Shown here: positions 1 through 8,461 of the stretch, one piece after another
Layout of the letters: every line of letters starts with the position of its first letter
Numbering within the stretch: position 1 is the first letter of the stretch
Assembly: GCA_049658145.1 (NCBI GenBank)
Contig: JBASOJ010000008.1
Location: 1 to 29,964 of the forward strand
Source: UBA6100 sp049658145
Lineage (GTDB): Bacteria > Actinomycetota > Coriobacteriia > Anaerosomatales > Anaerosomataceae
Direction of reading: 5' to 3'
DNA length: 29,964 nt
Made by a program: the position numbers and the translations under genes
Notes under the pieces: generated by a model
Told to the model about the DNA's origin: nothing
The model's database searches: none
The model's input: only the letters and a program-made list of their open reading frames with translations

Positions 1-1290
1 GTCGACCGCGTCACGGGCGTCATCGCCGAAGGCCGCTGAGGCCGCCCGGAGCTCGTCAAGCGTGAGCTCCTGCAACGTCCGGCCCTCGCGCTCGCACGCG
101 AGCACGAGCCTGCCCACGACCTCGTGCGCCTCGCGGAAGGGCACGCCGAGCGCCGCCAGGTGGTCAGCGAGGTCGGTCGCGGCCATGAACCCGCCCAGGG
201 CGCCGACGCGCATCCGTTCCACGTTCACACGCATGGTCGAGAGCATGCCCACCATCGCTTCGAGCGAGTCGGCGTACGTGTCGATCGCATCGAAGGCCGG
301 CTCCTTGTCCTCCTGCATGTCCTTGTTGTACGCAAGCGGCAGCCCCTTGAGTGTCACGAGCAGCGCCGTGAGGTCGCCCACCGCCCGTCCGGTCTTGCCG
401 CGCACCAGCTCGGCGAAGTCGGGGTTCTTCTTCTGGGGCATGATGCTCGATCCGGTGGACCAGGCGTCGTCGAGCGTGATGAACCCGAACTCCTCGGTGG
501 ACCACAGCACCAGTTCCTCGGCCAGGCGCGACAGGTGCACCATGCCGAGCGTGCATGCGTACGTGAGGTCGACGAGGAAGTCGCGGTCCGACACTGCGTC
601 GAGCGAGTTCGCCGAGAGGGCCGAGAAGCCGAGCTCGCGGGCGACGGCATCGCGATCGATCGGAAACGTGGTACCGGCGAGCGCGGCACTGCCGAGCGGC
701 AGGACGTCGGCCGCCTTGTACGCCCGCTTGATGCGCTTGGTGTCGCGGGCCAGCATCCAGGCGTACGCCAGCATGTGGTGGGCGAAGAGCACCGGCTGTG
801 CCTTCTGCAAGTGCGTGTACCCAGGCATGATGACGTCGGGGTGCGCCCCGGCGAGATCGATCAGAACGTGCCGCAGTTCTAGGGAGGCGGCGTACAACCG
901 GAGTGACTCCCGCTTCGCATGCAGGCGGGTGTCGGTGGCCACCTGGTCGTTTCGGGAACGGGCCGTGTGCAGGCGCTTGCCAGCATCACCGACGCGTCGC
1001 GTCAGCTCGGCCTCTATCGCCATGTGGACGTCCTCATCGGCGTCATCGAAGACGAAGGTGCCGCCGTCGATGTCCTTCAGGATGCCGAGGAGCCCCTCCT
1101 CGATCGCCCCCGCGTCCGCTTCACTGATGACGCTCCGCACCGCGAGCATACGCGCGTGCGCGATGGAGCCCGCTATGTCCTCGGCATAGAGCCGTCTATC
1201 GACGGGAAGCGACGCGCCGAAGCGCTGCTGGAACGCGCCGGGCGCGCGCTCGAAGCGACCGCCCCAGGGTGTCTTCGGCGTGTCGGACAT
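1..1290 (-). CDS. argH: argininosuccinate lyase, C-terminus cut by window edge
   Basis: Catalyses the last step of arginine synthesis, splitting argininosuccinate into arginine and fumarate in the cytoplasm. The reading frame is open from an ATG at 1290 to base 1, giving 430 codons without a stop; the family is usually about 460 residues, so roughly the last 30 residues lie outside the window. The fumarase/aspartase superfamily signature GSSIMPQKKNPD is at residues 280-291, and the HTARSRNDQ substrate-binding block is at 108-116. The start lies 5 bases after the argG stop, with a GGAAGGCGAGG ribosome-binding stretch inside the end of argG, so the two are probably translated from one message. 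It is the last visible gene of the arginine operon. Identity is certain from the motifs; only the C-terminus is unseen. Confidence 0.97.
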   Translation of the reverse strand, partial: MSDTPKTPWGGRFERAPGAFQQRFGASLPVDRRLYAEDIAGSIAHARMLAVRSVISEADAGAIEEGLLGILKDIDGGTFVFDDADEDVHMAIEAELTRRVGDAGKRLHTARSRNDQVATDTRLHAKRESLRLYAASLELRHVLIDLAGAHPDVIMPGYTHLQKAQPVLFAHHMLAYAWMLARDTKRIKRAYKAADVLPLGSAALAGTTFPIDRDAVARELGFSALSANSLDAVSDRDFLVDLTYACTLGMVHLSRLAEELVLWSTEEFGFITLDDAWSTGSSIMPQKKNPDFAELVRGKTGRAVGDLTALLVTLKGLPLAYNKDMQEDKEPAFDAIDTYADSLEAMVGMLSTMRVNVERMRVGALGGFMAATDLADHLAALGVPFREAHEVVGRLVLACEREGRTLQELTLDELRAASAAFGDDARDAVD

Positions 1291-1295
1291 GGGTG

Positions 1296-2522
1296 CTAGA
1301 CCTCGCCTTCCTTGCCGACCTTGCGGCGCTGGCGTGCCCACACTTTCACGGGCAGTCCATGCAGATCGATGAAACCCTTCGCAGCCTTGTGGTCGAAGGT
1401 GTCGCTCGCGTCATAGGTAGCGAGATCGTAGTCGTACAGCGAGTACGGACTACGGCGACCGACCGTCACGCACGAACCCTTGAAGAAGCGCAGGCGCACG
1501 TCGCCGGTCACGAGCTGCTGGGTGGTCTCGACGAAGCCATCGAGCGCCTCCTTGAGCGGCGAGAACCACATACCGTTGTAGACCAGCTCGGCCCACTTCT
1601 GCTCCACGCCGAGCTTGTAGTGCAGCACCTCGCGCTCGAGACAGAGGTCCTCGAGGGCCTTGTGGGCGGTGATGAGTGTGAGCGCACCGGGGACCTCGTA
1701 GATCTCACGGCTCTTCACGCCGATGAGGCGGTTCTCGATCATGTCGATGCGGCCGAACCCGTGCTTGCCGGCAAGCTCGTTCATCGCGTTGATGATCTCA
1801 TGGAAGCTCATCGTCTCGCCGTCGAGCGCCACCGGTATGCCCTTCTTGAAGCTGATCTCGGCATACTCGGCCTCGTCGCAGCTGTCGCCGCGCGCGTCGT
1901 TGGTGAGGGTGTAGATGTCCGCGGGTGGCTCCACCCACGGGTCCTCGAGCACGCCACACTCGATCGCGCGACCCCAGAGGTTGTCGTCGATGGAGTACGG
2001 GTTGTCCTTGGTGGTCGGCACCGGGATGCCCCGCTCGGCGGCCCAGTCCATCTCCTGCTGACGCGTCTTGAGATCCCACTCGCGCACCGGCGCGATGATC
2101 TCCAGATCGGGGTCGAGGGCGGCGATGCCCACCTCGAAGCGCACCTGGTCGTTACCCTTGCCCGTGCAACCGTGCGCGATGTACTTCGCACCGTGACGAT
2201 GCGCCTCAGCGACGAGATGCTTCACGATGACGGGGCGACTCATGGCCGAGAGCAGCGGGTACTTGTTCTCATAGAGCGCGTTGGCCTGAAGAGCGCGCGA
2301 CAGGAACTCCTCGACGTACTCCTCGCGCACGTCCTTCACGATCGACTCGATGGCGCCGATGCCGAGGGCCTTGGCACGCACGAACTCGAGGTCCTGGCGC
2401 TCCTGCCCCACGTCTATCGCGAGCGCGATCACATCGAGGTCGTGGTTCTCCTGGATCCACTTGATGGCGACCGAGGTGTCCAGACCTCCCGAGTACGCCA
2501 GCACGCACTTGTCTCTTGCCAC
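1296..2522 (-). CDS. argG: argininosuccinate synthase
   Basis: Joins citrulline and aspartate using ATP to form argininosuccinate, the penultimate step of arginine synthesis. The 408-residue protein begins with a PP-loop nucleotide-binding motif, AYSGGLDTS, at residues 9-17, and length and the further conserved blocks (for example HGCTGKGNDQVRFE) match the family. The start codon is GTG at 2522, preceded by an AAAGGA ribosome-binding stretch 9 bases upstream; the codon context and the N-terminal sequence MARDKCVLAYSGG support it. It follows argR after 33 bases and precedes argH by 5 bases. No separate promoter is evident in the short gap, so it is probably transcribed from the argC promoter and under ArgR control (inference). 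Confidence 0.98.
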   Translation of the reverse strand: MARDKCVLAYSGGLDTSVAIKWIQENHDLDVIALAIDVGQERQDLEFVRAKALGIGAIESIVKDVREEYVEEFLSRALQANALYENKYPLLSAMSRPVIVKHLVAEAHRHGAKYIAHGCTGKGNDQVRFEVGIAALDPDLEIIAPVREWDLKTRQQEMDWAAERGIPVPTTKDNPYSIDDNLWGRAIECGVLEDPWVEPPADIYTLTNDARGDSCDEAEYAEISFKKGIPVALDGETMSFHEIINAMNELAGKHGFGRIDMIENRLIGVKSREIYEVPGALTLITAHKALEDLCLEREVLHYKLGVEQKWAELVYNGMWFSPLKEALDGFVETTQQLVTGDVRLRFFKGSCVTVGRRSPYSLYDYDLATYDASDTFDHKAAKGFIDLHGLPVKVWARQRRKVGKEGEV

Positions 2523-2555
2523 GTGAGCAGTCCTTTCCGATGGTCAGATGCGACG

Positions 2556-2987
2556 CTACGAGCGGCTGCGGAACTTCTCGATCCCTGTGAGCACGGTGTC
2601 GGCGTCAGTCTCGTTGTCGGTCACGATCAGGATCGTGTCGTCGCCGGCGATGCTTCCGACGATCTCGTCGAGGTTGGCCGCATCGAGCGCCGCCGCGACC
2701 CCTTGCCCGCCTCCCGCCGTCGTCTTCACGATCACGAGCTGCTGGGAGCGAACGACACTCTCGACGAGCTCGGCGATCATCCGCTGCAGGTGCACGTCCT
2801 CGGCGAGCACGTACACACCCTCGGGCAGTTTGCGCAGTCCCATGTCCGCGATATCACGCGACACCGTCGCCTGCGTGCAGCGGTACCCCTCTGCCGCGAG
2901 GTGCGACACCAGATCCCGCTGTGTCTTGACGCGTTCGCGCCGGACGATCGACCGGATGGCCTCCTGGCGCTCGGTTCGCTTCCTCAT
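2556..2987 (-). CDS. argR: arginine repressor ArgR/AhrC
   Basis: Arginine-responsive transcription regulator that binds ARG-box operators as a hexamer when arginine is plentiful. The 143-residue protein has an N-terminal winged-helix domain with the recognition-helix signature TQATVSRDI, and a C-terminal oligomerisation and arginine-binding domain with the GSIAGDDTILIV block typical of the family (arginine is contacted by the GDD-type loop). An upstream in-frame extension exists, but the ATG at 2987 is chosen because AGGGGAG lies just before it and because it gives the normal family length. It sits between argF (22-base gap) and argG inside the operon it presumably controls, giving autoregulation. 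The most likely target is the dyad over the argC promoter (inference). Confidence 0.96.
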   Translation of the reverse strand: MRKRTERQEAIRSIVRRERVKTQRDLVSHLAAEGYRCTQATVSRDIADMGLRKLPEGVYVLAEDVHLQRMIAELVESVVRSQQLVIVKTTAGGGQGVAAALDAANLDEIVGSIAGDDTILIVTDNETDADTVLTGIEKFRSRS

Positions 2988-3009
2988 CGTGTGCTCCCCT
3001 TCCGGCGTC

Positions 3010-3924
3010 CTACAGTACGAGCGACATCCATGCCCGCTGGGCGTGGAGACGATTCTCGGCCTCATCGAAGACGACCGAGGCGCCCGAGTCGATGACCGTT
3101 GCAGTGACTTCCTCGCCCCGGTGGGCGGGCAGGCAGTGCATGAAGATGGCCGAAGGGTCTGCCTTGGCCATGAGATCCGCATCTACCGAGTAGCCGGCGA
3201 AGTCGATGAGCCGCTTCGCGTGCTCGGCCTCCTGACCCATCGACGCCCAGGTGTCGGTCACGACGACATCCGCGCCGGCCGCCGCGGCTTGGGCGTCGCG
3301 CGTCACGCTGAACGTCGCACCCGTACCGAACCGCGTGGCGAGCTCCTCGGCCTGTGCGACGACAGCCGCCGACGGCTCGTACCCGGTCGGCCCCGCGATC
3401 ACAACCTCCATCCCGGTCAGCGCTCCGGCGAGCAGGTAGGTGTGCGCCATGTTGTTGCCGTCGCCCACGTAGGCGAGCTTCAGCCCGGAAAGCGCGCCCT
3501 TGTGCTGGCGTATCGTCAGTAGATCGGCGAGACCCTGGCACGGATGGAAGTCATCGGTGAGGGCATTGATGACGGGCACCGAGGCGTGCTCGGCGACCTC
3601 CACGATATGGCTGTGATCGAACGTTCGCAGCACGATGAGATCGACGTAACGCTCCAGCACCTTGATGGTGTCGTGCACGGTCTCGTCACGCGAGAAGGCA
3701 TCGTACGGGCCCATCACGACGGGGTGGACGCCAAGCTGCACGCAGCCGACCTCGAAGCTCACCCGCGTGCGCAGGGAGGGCTTCATGAAGATGAGCCCCG
3801 CGGCGGCCCCATCGAATCGCGTCCACTGTGCGGACGGCGACTCGGCGACATCGAGGACGTGCGTGACCTCGTCGGGGGTGAGCTCGGCGAGCGTCAGCAG
3901 ATCGCGACCCTTGAACGTTTGCAT
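3010..3924 (-). CDS. argF: ornithine carbamoyltransferase
   Basis: Transfers the carbamoyl group of carbamoyl phosphate to ornithine, giving citrulline. The 304-residue protein shows the carbamoyl-phosphate loop SLRTRVSFE (residues 50-58), the DDFHPCQ ornithine/carbamoyl-phosphate block (124-130), the SMG loop in DTWASMGQE (224-232), and the HCLP motif with the catalytic Cys (263-266). These separate it from aspartate carbamoyltransferase. The start ATG overlaps the argD stop by one base (TGATG), so translation of the two is probably coupled. It could be called argF or argI; biosynthetic context favours the anabolic enzyme. Confidence 0.97.
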   Translation of the reverse strand: MQTFKGRDLLTLAELTPDEVTHVLDVAESPSAQWTRFDGAAAGLIFMKPSLRTRVSFEVGCVQLGVHPVVMGPYDAFSRDETVHDTIKVLERYVDLIVLRTFDHSHIVEVAEHASVPVINALTDDFHPCQGLADLLTIRQHKGALSGLKLAYVGDGNNMAHTYLLAGALTGMEVVIAGPTGYEPSAAVVAQAEELATRFGTGATFSVTRDAQAAAAGADVVVTDTWASMGQEAEHAKRLIDFAGYSVDADLMAKADPSAIFMHCLPAHRGEEVTATVIDSGASVVFDEAENRLHAQRAWMSLVL

Positions 3925-5126
3925 CAGGCAGCTCCTAGGACGGCGTGCAGTGTATCACTGAGTATAGCCGTTTCGTTCGGAGTGCATACGAGCGGCGGCA
4001 GGAAGCGCAGGATGCGATCGCCGATCGCGTTGATGACGAGGCCGCGATCCAGACACTCCGCCGCCACCGCCTGGGCGCGCGGCTCCGTGAGCTCAGCCGC
4101 CACCATGAGTCCCCGCCCGCGCACCTCGGAGATTCGGCCGGTCTCCGCCGCAAGCGCACGAAGCGAATCCATCAGCGCCGCACCCGTGCGCTGCGCGTTC
4201 TCGCCGAGTCCTTCGGCCTTGAGCGCCGCGATCGTGGCGAGTGCCGCGGTCGCGATCACCGGACCGCCTCCGAAAGTGGAGCCGTGATCGCCGGGGCCGA
4301 ACGCCTCGGCCGCGCTCCCCGTGGCGAGAACCGCCCCGGCCGGCAGTCCGTTGGCGAGCGCCTTCGCGAGTGCCATCACGTCGGGCCGGACGCCGATGCC
4401 CTGCCAGGCGAACGGTGTGCCGGTGCGGAAGAAGCCGGTCTGCACCTCATCGAATGCGAGCAGCACCTCACGCTCATCGCACAGCGTGCGGACCGCCCGC
4501 AGGTACGACTCATCGCACGGATAGACGCCGCCCTCCCCTTGTACGGGCTCAAGCAGCACCGCACACGTGCGATCGGTGACCGCCGCGGCGAGCGCTTCGA
4601 TATCGTTGAGCGGGACATGCGCGAACCCGGGCAGGAGCGGTGCGAACGCCTCCTGCTTCGACGGCTGCCCGGTGGCCGAGAGCGCCGCCATCGTGCGGCC
4701 GTGGAAGCTGCGCTGCGCGGACACCACCTCGAAGCACGCCTCGCCTCGGCGGGCCTTGCCCCACCGGCGCGCGAGCTTGATGACGCCCTCGATGGCCTCG
4801 GTGCCCGAGTTGCAGAGGAAGGCCTTCCAGTCACCGCCGGCGAGCGCAGAGAGCCGCTCGGCAAGTACGGCGCGGTGTTCGACCTGATAGAGGTTGGAGA
4901 CGTGGACGAGCGTGCGCATCTGCTCGCATACCGCATCGGCGACCGCCGGATGCGCGTGGCCGAGGTTCACGCAGCCGATGCCCGCGAGGAAGTCGAGATA
5001 CTCACGGCCCTCGTCGTCGTACAGTCGCATCCCCTCGCCGCGGGCGAACAGCACCGGCTTCCGGGCGTAGGTGGGCAGGTGGTAGGCTGCGTCGAGCGCG
5101 GCGATCTCGTCGTAGTGAGCACCCAT
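3924..5126 (-). CDS. argD: acetylornithine aminotransferase
   Basis: PLP-dependent class-III aminotransferase converting N-acetylglutamate semialdehyde to N-acetylornithine with glutamate as amino donor. In the 400-residue protein, NSGTEAIEGVIKLAR (residues 106-120) forms the PLP-phosphate region, FDEVQTG (225-231) carries the cofactor-contacting Asp226, and Lys255 in MALAKALANG is the expected Schiff-base lysine. The Gly-rich stretch GSTFGGGPV also fits the family. It starts with ATG three bases after argB and ends overlapping argF by one base. Enzymes of this family often also act on succinyl-diaminopimelate in lysine synthesis; sequence alone cannot tell whether this one does. Confidence 0.96.
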   Translation of the reverse strand: MGAHYDEIAALDAAYHLPTYARKPVLFARGEGMRLYDDEGREYLDFLAGIGCVNLGHAHPAVADAVCEQMRTLVHVSNLYQVEHRAVLAERLSALAGGDWKAFLCNSGTEAIEGVIKLARRWGKARRGEACFEVVSAQRSFHGRTMAALSATGQPSKQEAFAPLLPGFAHVPLNDIEALAAAVTDRTCAVLLEPVQGEGGVYPCDESYLRAVRTLCDEREVLLAFDEVQTGFFRTGTPFAWQGIGVRPDVMALAKALANGLPAGAVLATGSAAEAFGPGDHGSTFGGGPVIATAALATIAALKAEGLGENAQRTGAALMDSLRALAAETGRISEVRGRGLMVAAELTEPRAQAVAAECLDRGLVINAIGDRILRFLPPLVCTPNETAILSDTLHAVLGAA

Positions 5127-5129
5127 CGG

Positions 5130-6047
5130 CTAGAGGGTCACCTCCCCCTCGTATGCGGTGTAGATCGCATCGTCCGGAAGGCCCAGGCTCGCCGACTCGC
5201 CCGTGATCATGGTGCCGACCCCCTCGTCGGTATACACCTCGAGGAGCAGCGCATGCGGGATGGTGCCGTTCAGGATGTGTGCGCGCTCCACGCCGCGCCT
5301 GAGCGCCTGCACGCACGCCCCGACCTTGGGGATCATGCCCTTCGCAAGTCCACCGGACGTGAGCATGGTCTCCGCCTCGGCGAAGGTGAGCGCGCTGATG
5401 AGCGACGCCTTGTCGTCGAAGTCCGCATACAGGCCGTCGACATCCGTGAGGAAGATGACCTTCTCGGCGCCGAGAGCCGCGGCGACTTCGCCGGCGACAA
5501 GGTCGGCATTGATGTTGAAGCTTCCGCCGTCGTCCCCGGCACCCACGGATGCGATGACCGGCACGAAGCCGTCCTCGATGAGGTTGGTGATGATGGTGGT
5601 GTCGATAGCGGTGACCTCGCCCACCCTGCCGAGACGTTCGTCCTTCTGCGTGGCGCGGATGAGGTTGCCATCGTCGCCCGCGATGCCCACAGCGATCCGC
5701 CCGTGCGTGTTGATAGCGGAAACCAGATCACCGTTGACCTTGCCCACGAGCACCATCTTCACGAGCTCCATCGCCTCGGGGCTGGTAACGCGAAGGCCAT
5801 CGACGAACTCCACGGGCATGCCCAGGCGCTTCATGTACGCGGTGATCTCGGGCCCGCCGCCGTGCACGACCACAGGGTTGATGCCCACCAGCTTCATGAG
5901 CACGATGTCCGCTGCGACCCCGTGACGGAGCGCCTCCTCGGTCATCGCGGCGCCGCCGTACTTGATCACCACGGTGCGGCCCCAGGCGCGCTTGATCCAC
6001 GGGAGGGACTCCATCAGGATCGCGGCCTTGTCATGCATGTCACTCAT
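5130..6047 (-). CDS. argB: acetylglutamate kinase, likely arginine-sensitive type
   Basis: Phosphorylates N-acetylglutamate at the gamma-carboxylate, the second step of the pathway. The 305-residue protein has the amino-acid-kinase signature VVIKYGG (residues 26-32), HGGGPEI (62-68) and the FLTDVDGLY block. An N-terminal helix of about 20 residues precedes the kinase fold, and the C-terminal segment EVYTDEGVGTMI matches the arginine-site signature; both features are known in hexameric, arginine-inhibited acetylglutamate kinases, so feedback inhibition here is a reasonable inference. The ATG at 6047 has GGGGGA a few bases ahead. An alternative ATG at 6062 overlaps the argJ stop as ATGA and would add five residues; the choice between them is uncertain. 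Confidence 0.96.
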   Translation of the reverse strand: MSDMHDKAAILMESLPWIKRAWGRTVVIKYGGAAMTEEALRHGVAADIVLMKLVGINPVVVHGGGPEITAYMKRLGMPVEFVDGLRVTSPEAMELVKMVLVGKVNGDLVSAINTHGRIAVGIAGDDGNLIRATQKDERLGRVGEVTAIDTTIITNLIEDGFVPVIASVGAGDDGGSFNINADLVAGEVAAALGAEKVIFLTDVDGLYADFDDKASLISALTFAEAETMLTSGGLAKGMIPKVGACVQALRRGVERAHILNGTIPHALLLEVYTDEGVGTMITGESASLGLPDDAIYTAYEGEVTL

Positions 6048-6058
6048 CGGTCCCCCAC

Positions 6059-7282
6059 TCATGAGCGGTAGTCGCCGTTGATGCGCACGTAGTCGTAGCT
6101 GAGATCGCACGTCCACACCGTCGCCTCGGCGTCGCCGACGTGGAGATCGACCAGGAGCTCGATCTCGGGCTCGGAGAGTGCGCGAGCGGCCTCCTCCTCA
6201 TCGAAGCCGGTGGCGGTCCCGTCCTTGCAGGTCACGATGCCCGCAAAGACGATTTCGAGCCTCGAGGGGTCGATCACCGCGCCCGACTTGCCCACCGCCA
6301 TGGCCGCGCGGCCCCAGTTGGCATCCTCCCCGAACAGCGCGCACTTCATCAGCGGCGAGTTGGCGATGGCGAAGGCCGCCTTCTCGGCGTCTTGCTCGGT
6401 GACGGCGCCGCGGACGGTCACGGTGACGAACTTCGTGGCGCCCTCGCCGTCCCGCACCACCATCTGGGCGAGAGCCGTCGCCACCTCGAGGACCGCGGAT
6501 CCGACCGCATCGTACCCGGCGCTTCCGGGTGCGAGATCGTCGCCACCCTCGGCGCCGCTCGCCATCAGGAAGCACGAGTCGTTGGTGGAGGTGTCCGAGT
6601 CGACCGTGATGCGATTGAACGACCGGGCGACCGCGGAACGTAGGATCTCGTCGCACCCCGAAGCCGACAGCGGCGCATCGGTGGTGATGAACGCGAGCAT
6701 GGTCGCCATGTTCGGCTGGATCATCCCGCTGCCCTTGGCCATGCCTCCGACGGTGAAGGTCCGCCCGCCGGACGTGACGCTGATCGCCACCTGCTTCATG
6801 AAGGTGTCGGTGGTCATGATCGCCTCGGCGGCTTCTTCGCCGTTGGTGGAGTCGAGATCGGCCACGCCCTCGATGATCCCCGCCACGACCAGATCGAGCG
6901 GCAAGGGTACGCCGATGACGCCGGTCGAGCACACGCCGATCTCATGCGCGTCGCAGTCGAGCACCTCGGCCGCAGCCGCAGCCATCGCGCGGGCGTCGCG
7001 CATACCCGGCTCACCCGTGCACGCGTTGGCGTTGCCAGCGTTCACGACGATCGCGCGCAGCGCGCCGCGAGCGACGTGCTCCCGTGAGACCAGCACTGGC
7101 GGAGCCGCGGTCGTGCTCGTGGTGAACACCCCCGCGGCCGGAACGGACCGCCCGGCCGCGAGCACGCACACGTCGCGCTTGCCCGACTTCTTGATGCCCG
7201 CGCTCACGCCGGCGGCAAGAAACCCCGCAGGAGCGGTGATCCCGCCTTCGGCATGTGCGAACTCCTGGTGGACCGGATCCAT
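6059..7282 (-). CDS. argJ: bifunctional glutamate/ornithine N-acetyltransferase
   Basis: Moves the acetyl group from N-acetylornithine to glutamate, recycling acetate in the pathway; bifunctional members also use acetyl-CoA to start it. The 407-residue precursor carries the autocleavage site NMATM, so it is expected to split between Ala193 and Thr194, with Thr194 becoming the nucleophile of the beta chain. The preceding KGSGMIQPN block and the SDTSTNDS block also match. The window shows no separate N-acetylglutamate synthase gene, which fits a bifunctional ArgJ but does not prove it. It begins 12 bases after argC and ends next to argB. Confidence 0.97.
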   Translation of the reverse strand: MDPVHQEFAHAEGGITAPAGFLAAGVSAGIKKSGKRDVCVLAAGRSVPAAGVFTTSTTAAPPVLVSREHVARGALRAIVVNAGNANACTGEPGMRDARAMAAAAAEVLDCDAHEIGVCSTGVIGVPLPLDLVVAGIIEGVADLDSTNGEEAAEAIMTTDTFMKQVAISVTSGGRTFTVGGMAKGSGMIQPNMATMLAFITTDAPLSASGCDEILRSAVARSFNRITVDSDTSTNDSCFLMASGAEGGDDLAPGSAGYDAVGSAVLEVATALAQMVVRDGEGATKFVTVTVRGAVTEQDAEKAAFAIANSPLMKCALFGEDANWGRAAMAVGKSGAVIDPSRLEIVFAGIVTCKDGTATGFDEEEAARALSEPEIELLVDLHVGDAEATVWTCDLSYDYVRINGDYRS

Positions 7283-7294
7283 GCGAGCGACTCC

Positions 7295-8332
7295 CTAGAC
7301 GATCGGAACGGGGGCTGTCAGGCCGACGGTCTCATCGAATCCCAGCGCGATGTTCGCGCACTGCACCGCCTGACCGGCGGTGCCCTTGACGAGATTGTCG
7401 ATCGCCGAGGTCACGATGAGCGTGTGGGAGGCTACGTCCAACGCCACGCCGATGTGTGCGCGGTTCGAGCCGCGAACGTGAGCCGTTGCCGGCTGGGTAC
7501 CGGCCTCACACACGGTGATGAAGCGTTCGCCCGTATATGCGTCGGCGTATATCGCATGGGCCTCCTCCGGGGACAGCCCGGGATCGACCTCGAGATACAC
7601 GGTCGAGAGCAGGCCACGGTCGAGCGGCGCGAGATGGGGCGTGAAGACGACAGATGCCGACGGCAGGCCGAGGTCCTCGAGCCCCTGCGTGATCTCCGGT
7701 GTGTGCCGGTGGGTGGCCACCTTGTATGCGGACACAGACTCGGTGGCGGTCACGAAGTGCGTGGCTGCCGAGAGTCTGCGGCCCGCGCCCGACACGCCCG
7801 AGATCGCGTCGACGATCACCCGGCCCGAGGTGACGACTCCCGCCCGCACGGCGGGAGCGGCCGCAAGCAGTGTCGCCGTGGGATAGCAGCCCGGGCAGGC
7901 GACGAGCCGTGCGCCCGGAATCGCCGCGCGCCACAGCTCGGGCAGACCGTAGACTGCCTCGGAAAGAAGCTCGGGTGCCGTGTGGGGCTCGGCATACCAG
8001 GCGGTGAAGAGGTCGGGGTCGTGGAGCCTGAAGTCGGCCGAGCAGTCGATGACCGTGAGGCCCGCGCCGAGCAGCGCCGGCGCGACCATCATCGCCGCCG
8101 TGTGCGGTACGGCGAGGAACGCCACCTTCGCGTCGCGCGCGACCGCGGCGCCATCATGGGCGCTGTATGCAAGGCCGCAATTCGCGAGCCCCGGGTACAG
8201 ATCGCGCACACGGCGACCTTCGTCCGCGTTCGACGTGACGCGAACGAGCTCGAACTCGGGATGCCCGAGTAGCAGGCGCGTCAGCTCGGCTCCCGCGTAG
8301 CCCGCGGCGCCGACGATCGCAACAGGTAGCAC
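7295..8332 (-). CDS. argC: N-acetyl-gamma-glutamyl-phosphate reductase
   Basis: NADPH-dependent reduction of N-acetylglutamyl phosphate to the semialdehyde. The Rossmann GxxGYxG motif is at residues 8-14 and the catalytic Cys149 lies in PGCYPTA (147-153); the HRHTPEI stretch supplies the conserved His region. The start chosen is GTG at 8332, because GGAGG sits 9 bases ahead of it. Another GTG at 8341 lies directly against that GGAGG and would be too close. The protein is then 345 residues, normal for the family. It is the first gene of the arginine operon and the only one with a recognisable promoter. Confidence 0.96.
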   Translation of the reverse strand: MLPVAIVGAAGYAGAELTRLLLGHPEFELVRVTSNADEGRRVRDLYPGLANCGLAYSAHDGAAVARDAKVAFLAVPHTAAMMVAPALLGAGLTVIDCSADFRLHDPDLFTAWYAEPHTAPELLSEAVYGLPELWRAAIPGARLVACPGCYPTATLLAAAPAVRAGVVTSGRVIVDAISGVSGAGRRLSAATHFVTATESVSAYKVATHRHTPEITQGLEDLGLPSASVVFTPHLAPLDRGLLSTVYLEVDPGLSPEEAHAIYADAYTGERFITVCEAGTQPATAHVRGSNRAHIGVALDVASHTLIVTSAIDNLVKGTAGQAVQCANIALGFDETVGLTAPVPIV

Positions 8333-8348
8333 GTCGTTCACCCTCCAA

Positions 8349-8375
8349 GTGTATCTTCGTCGTGCGACGATACAC
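8349..8375 (-). promoter_or_regulatory. dyad over argC promoter, candidate ArgR operator
   Basis: An 11-base inverted repeat with a 5-base centre lies here; on the minus strand the arms are GTGTATCGTCG and CGAAGATACAC, matching at 10 of 11 positions. It covers the -10 hexamer and the expected start of the argC transcript. Classical ARG boxes are dyads of the TGNAT...ATNCA type placed over promoters; this dyad is similar in position and outer symmetry (TGTATC/GATACA), but it is not an exact match to the E. coli or Bacillus consensus. Binding by ArgR is therefore inferred from position and operon content. Confidence 0.5.
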
Positions 8376-8395
8376 CGTAGAGTGCATGTAGTCAA
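8367..8395 (-). promoter_or_regulatory. promoter of the arginine operon
   Basis: On the minus strand TTGACT (8395-8390) and TATCGT (8372-8367) are separated by exactly 17 bases, matching a sigma-70-type promoter at 5 and 4 positions. Transcription would start near 8360, leaving a leader of about 28 bases before argC, with GGAGG close to the start codon. Confidence 0.6.
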
Positions 8396-8405
8396 ATCAA
8401 TATTC

Positions 8406-8436
8406 GCTAGAAATGTTCATTGCCCTGCATTCTAGC
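8406..8436 (-). terminator. possible weak terminator after pheT
   Basis: Downstream of the pheT stop the minus strand can fold GCTAGAATG against CATTTCTAGC, a nine-pair stem with one bulged base and a 12-base loop. No run of T follows, only AT-rich sequence, so termination is uncertain. It could equally be a protein-binding dyad upstream of the argC promoter. Confidence 0.25.
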
Positions 8437-8461
8437 CGTTCGAAATGCATCCCACGCGCAG

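Noticed and set aside
3945..6071. A 708-codon plus-strand open frame opposite argD and argB, and similar long frames at 1269-3095, 8420-10315 and 15143-17041
   Set aside because: They run antisense to genes with clear catalytic motifs, are rich in Arg/His/Asp/Val without domain pattern, and are normal by-products of high GC third positions.
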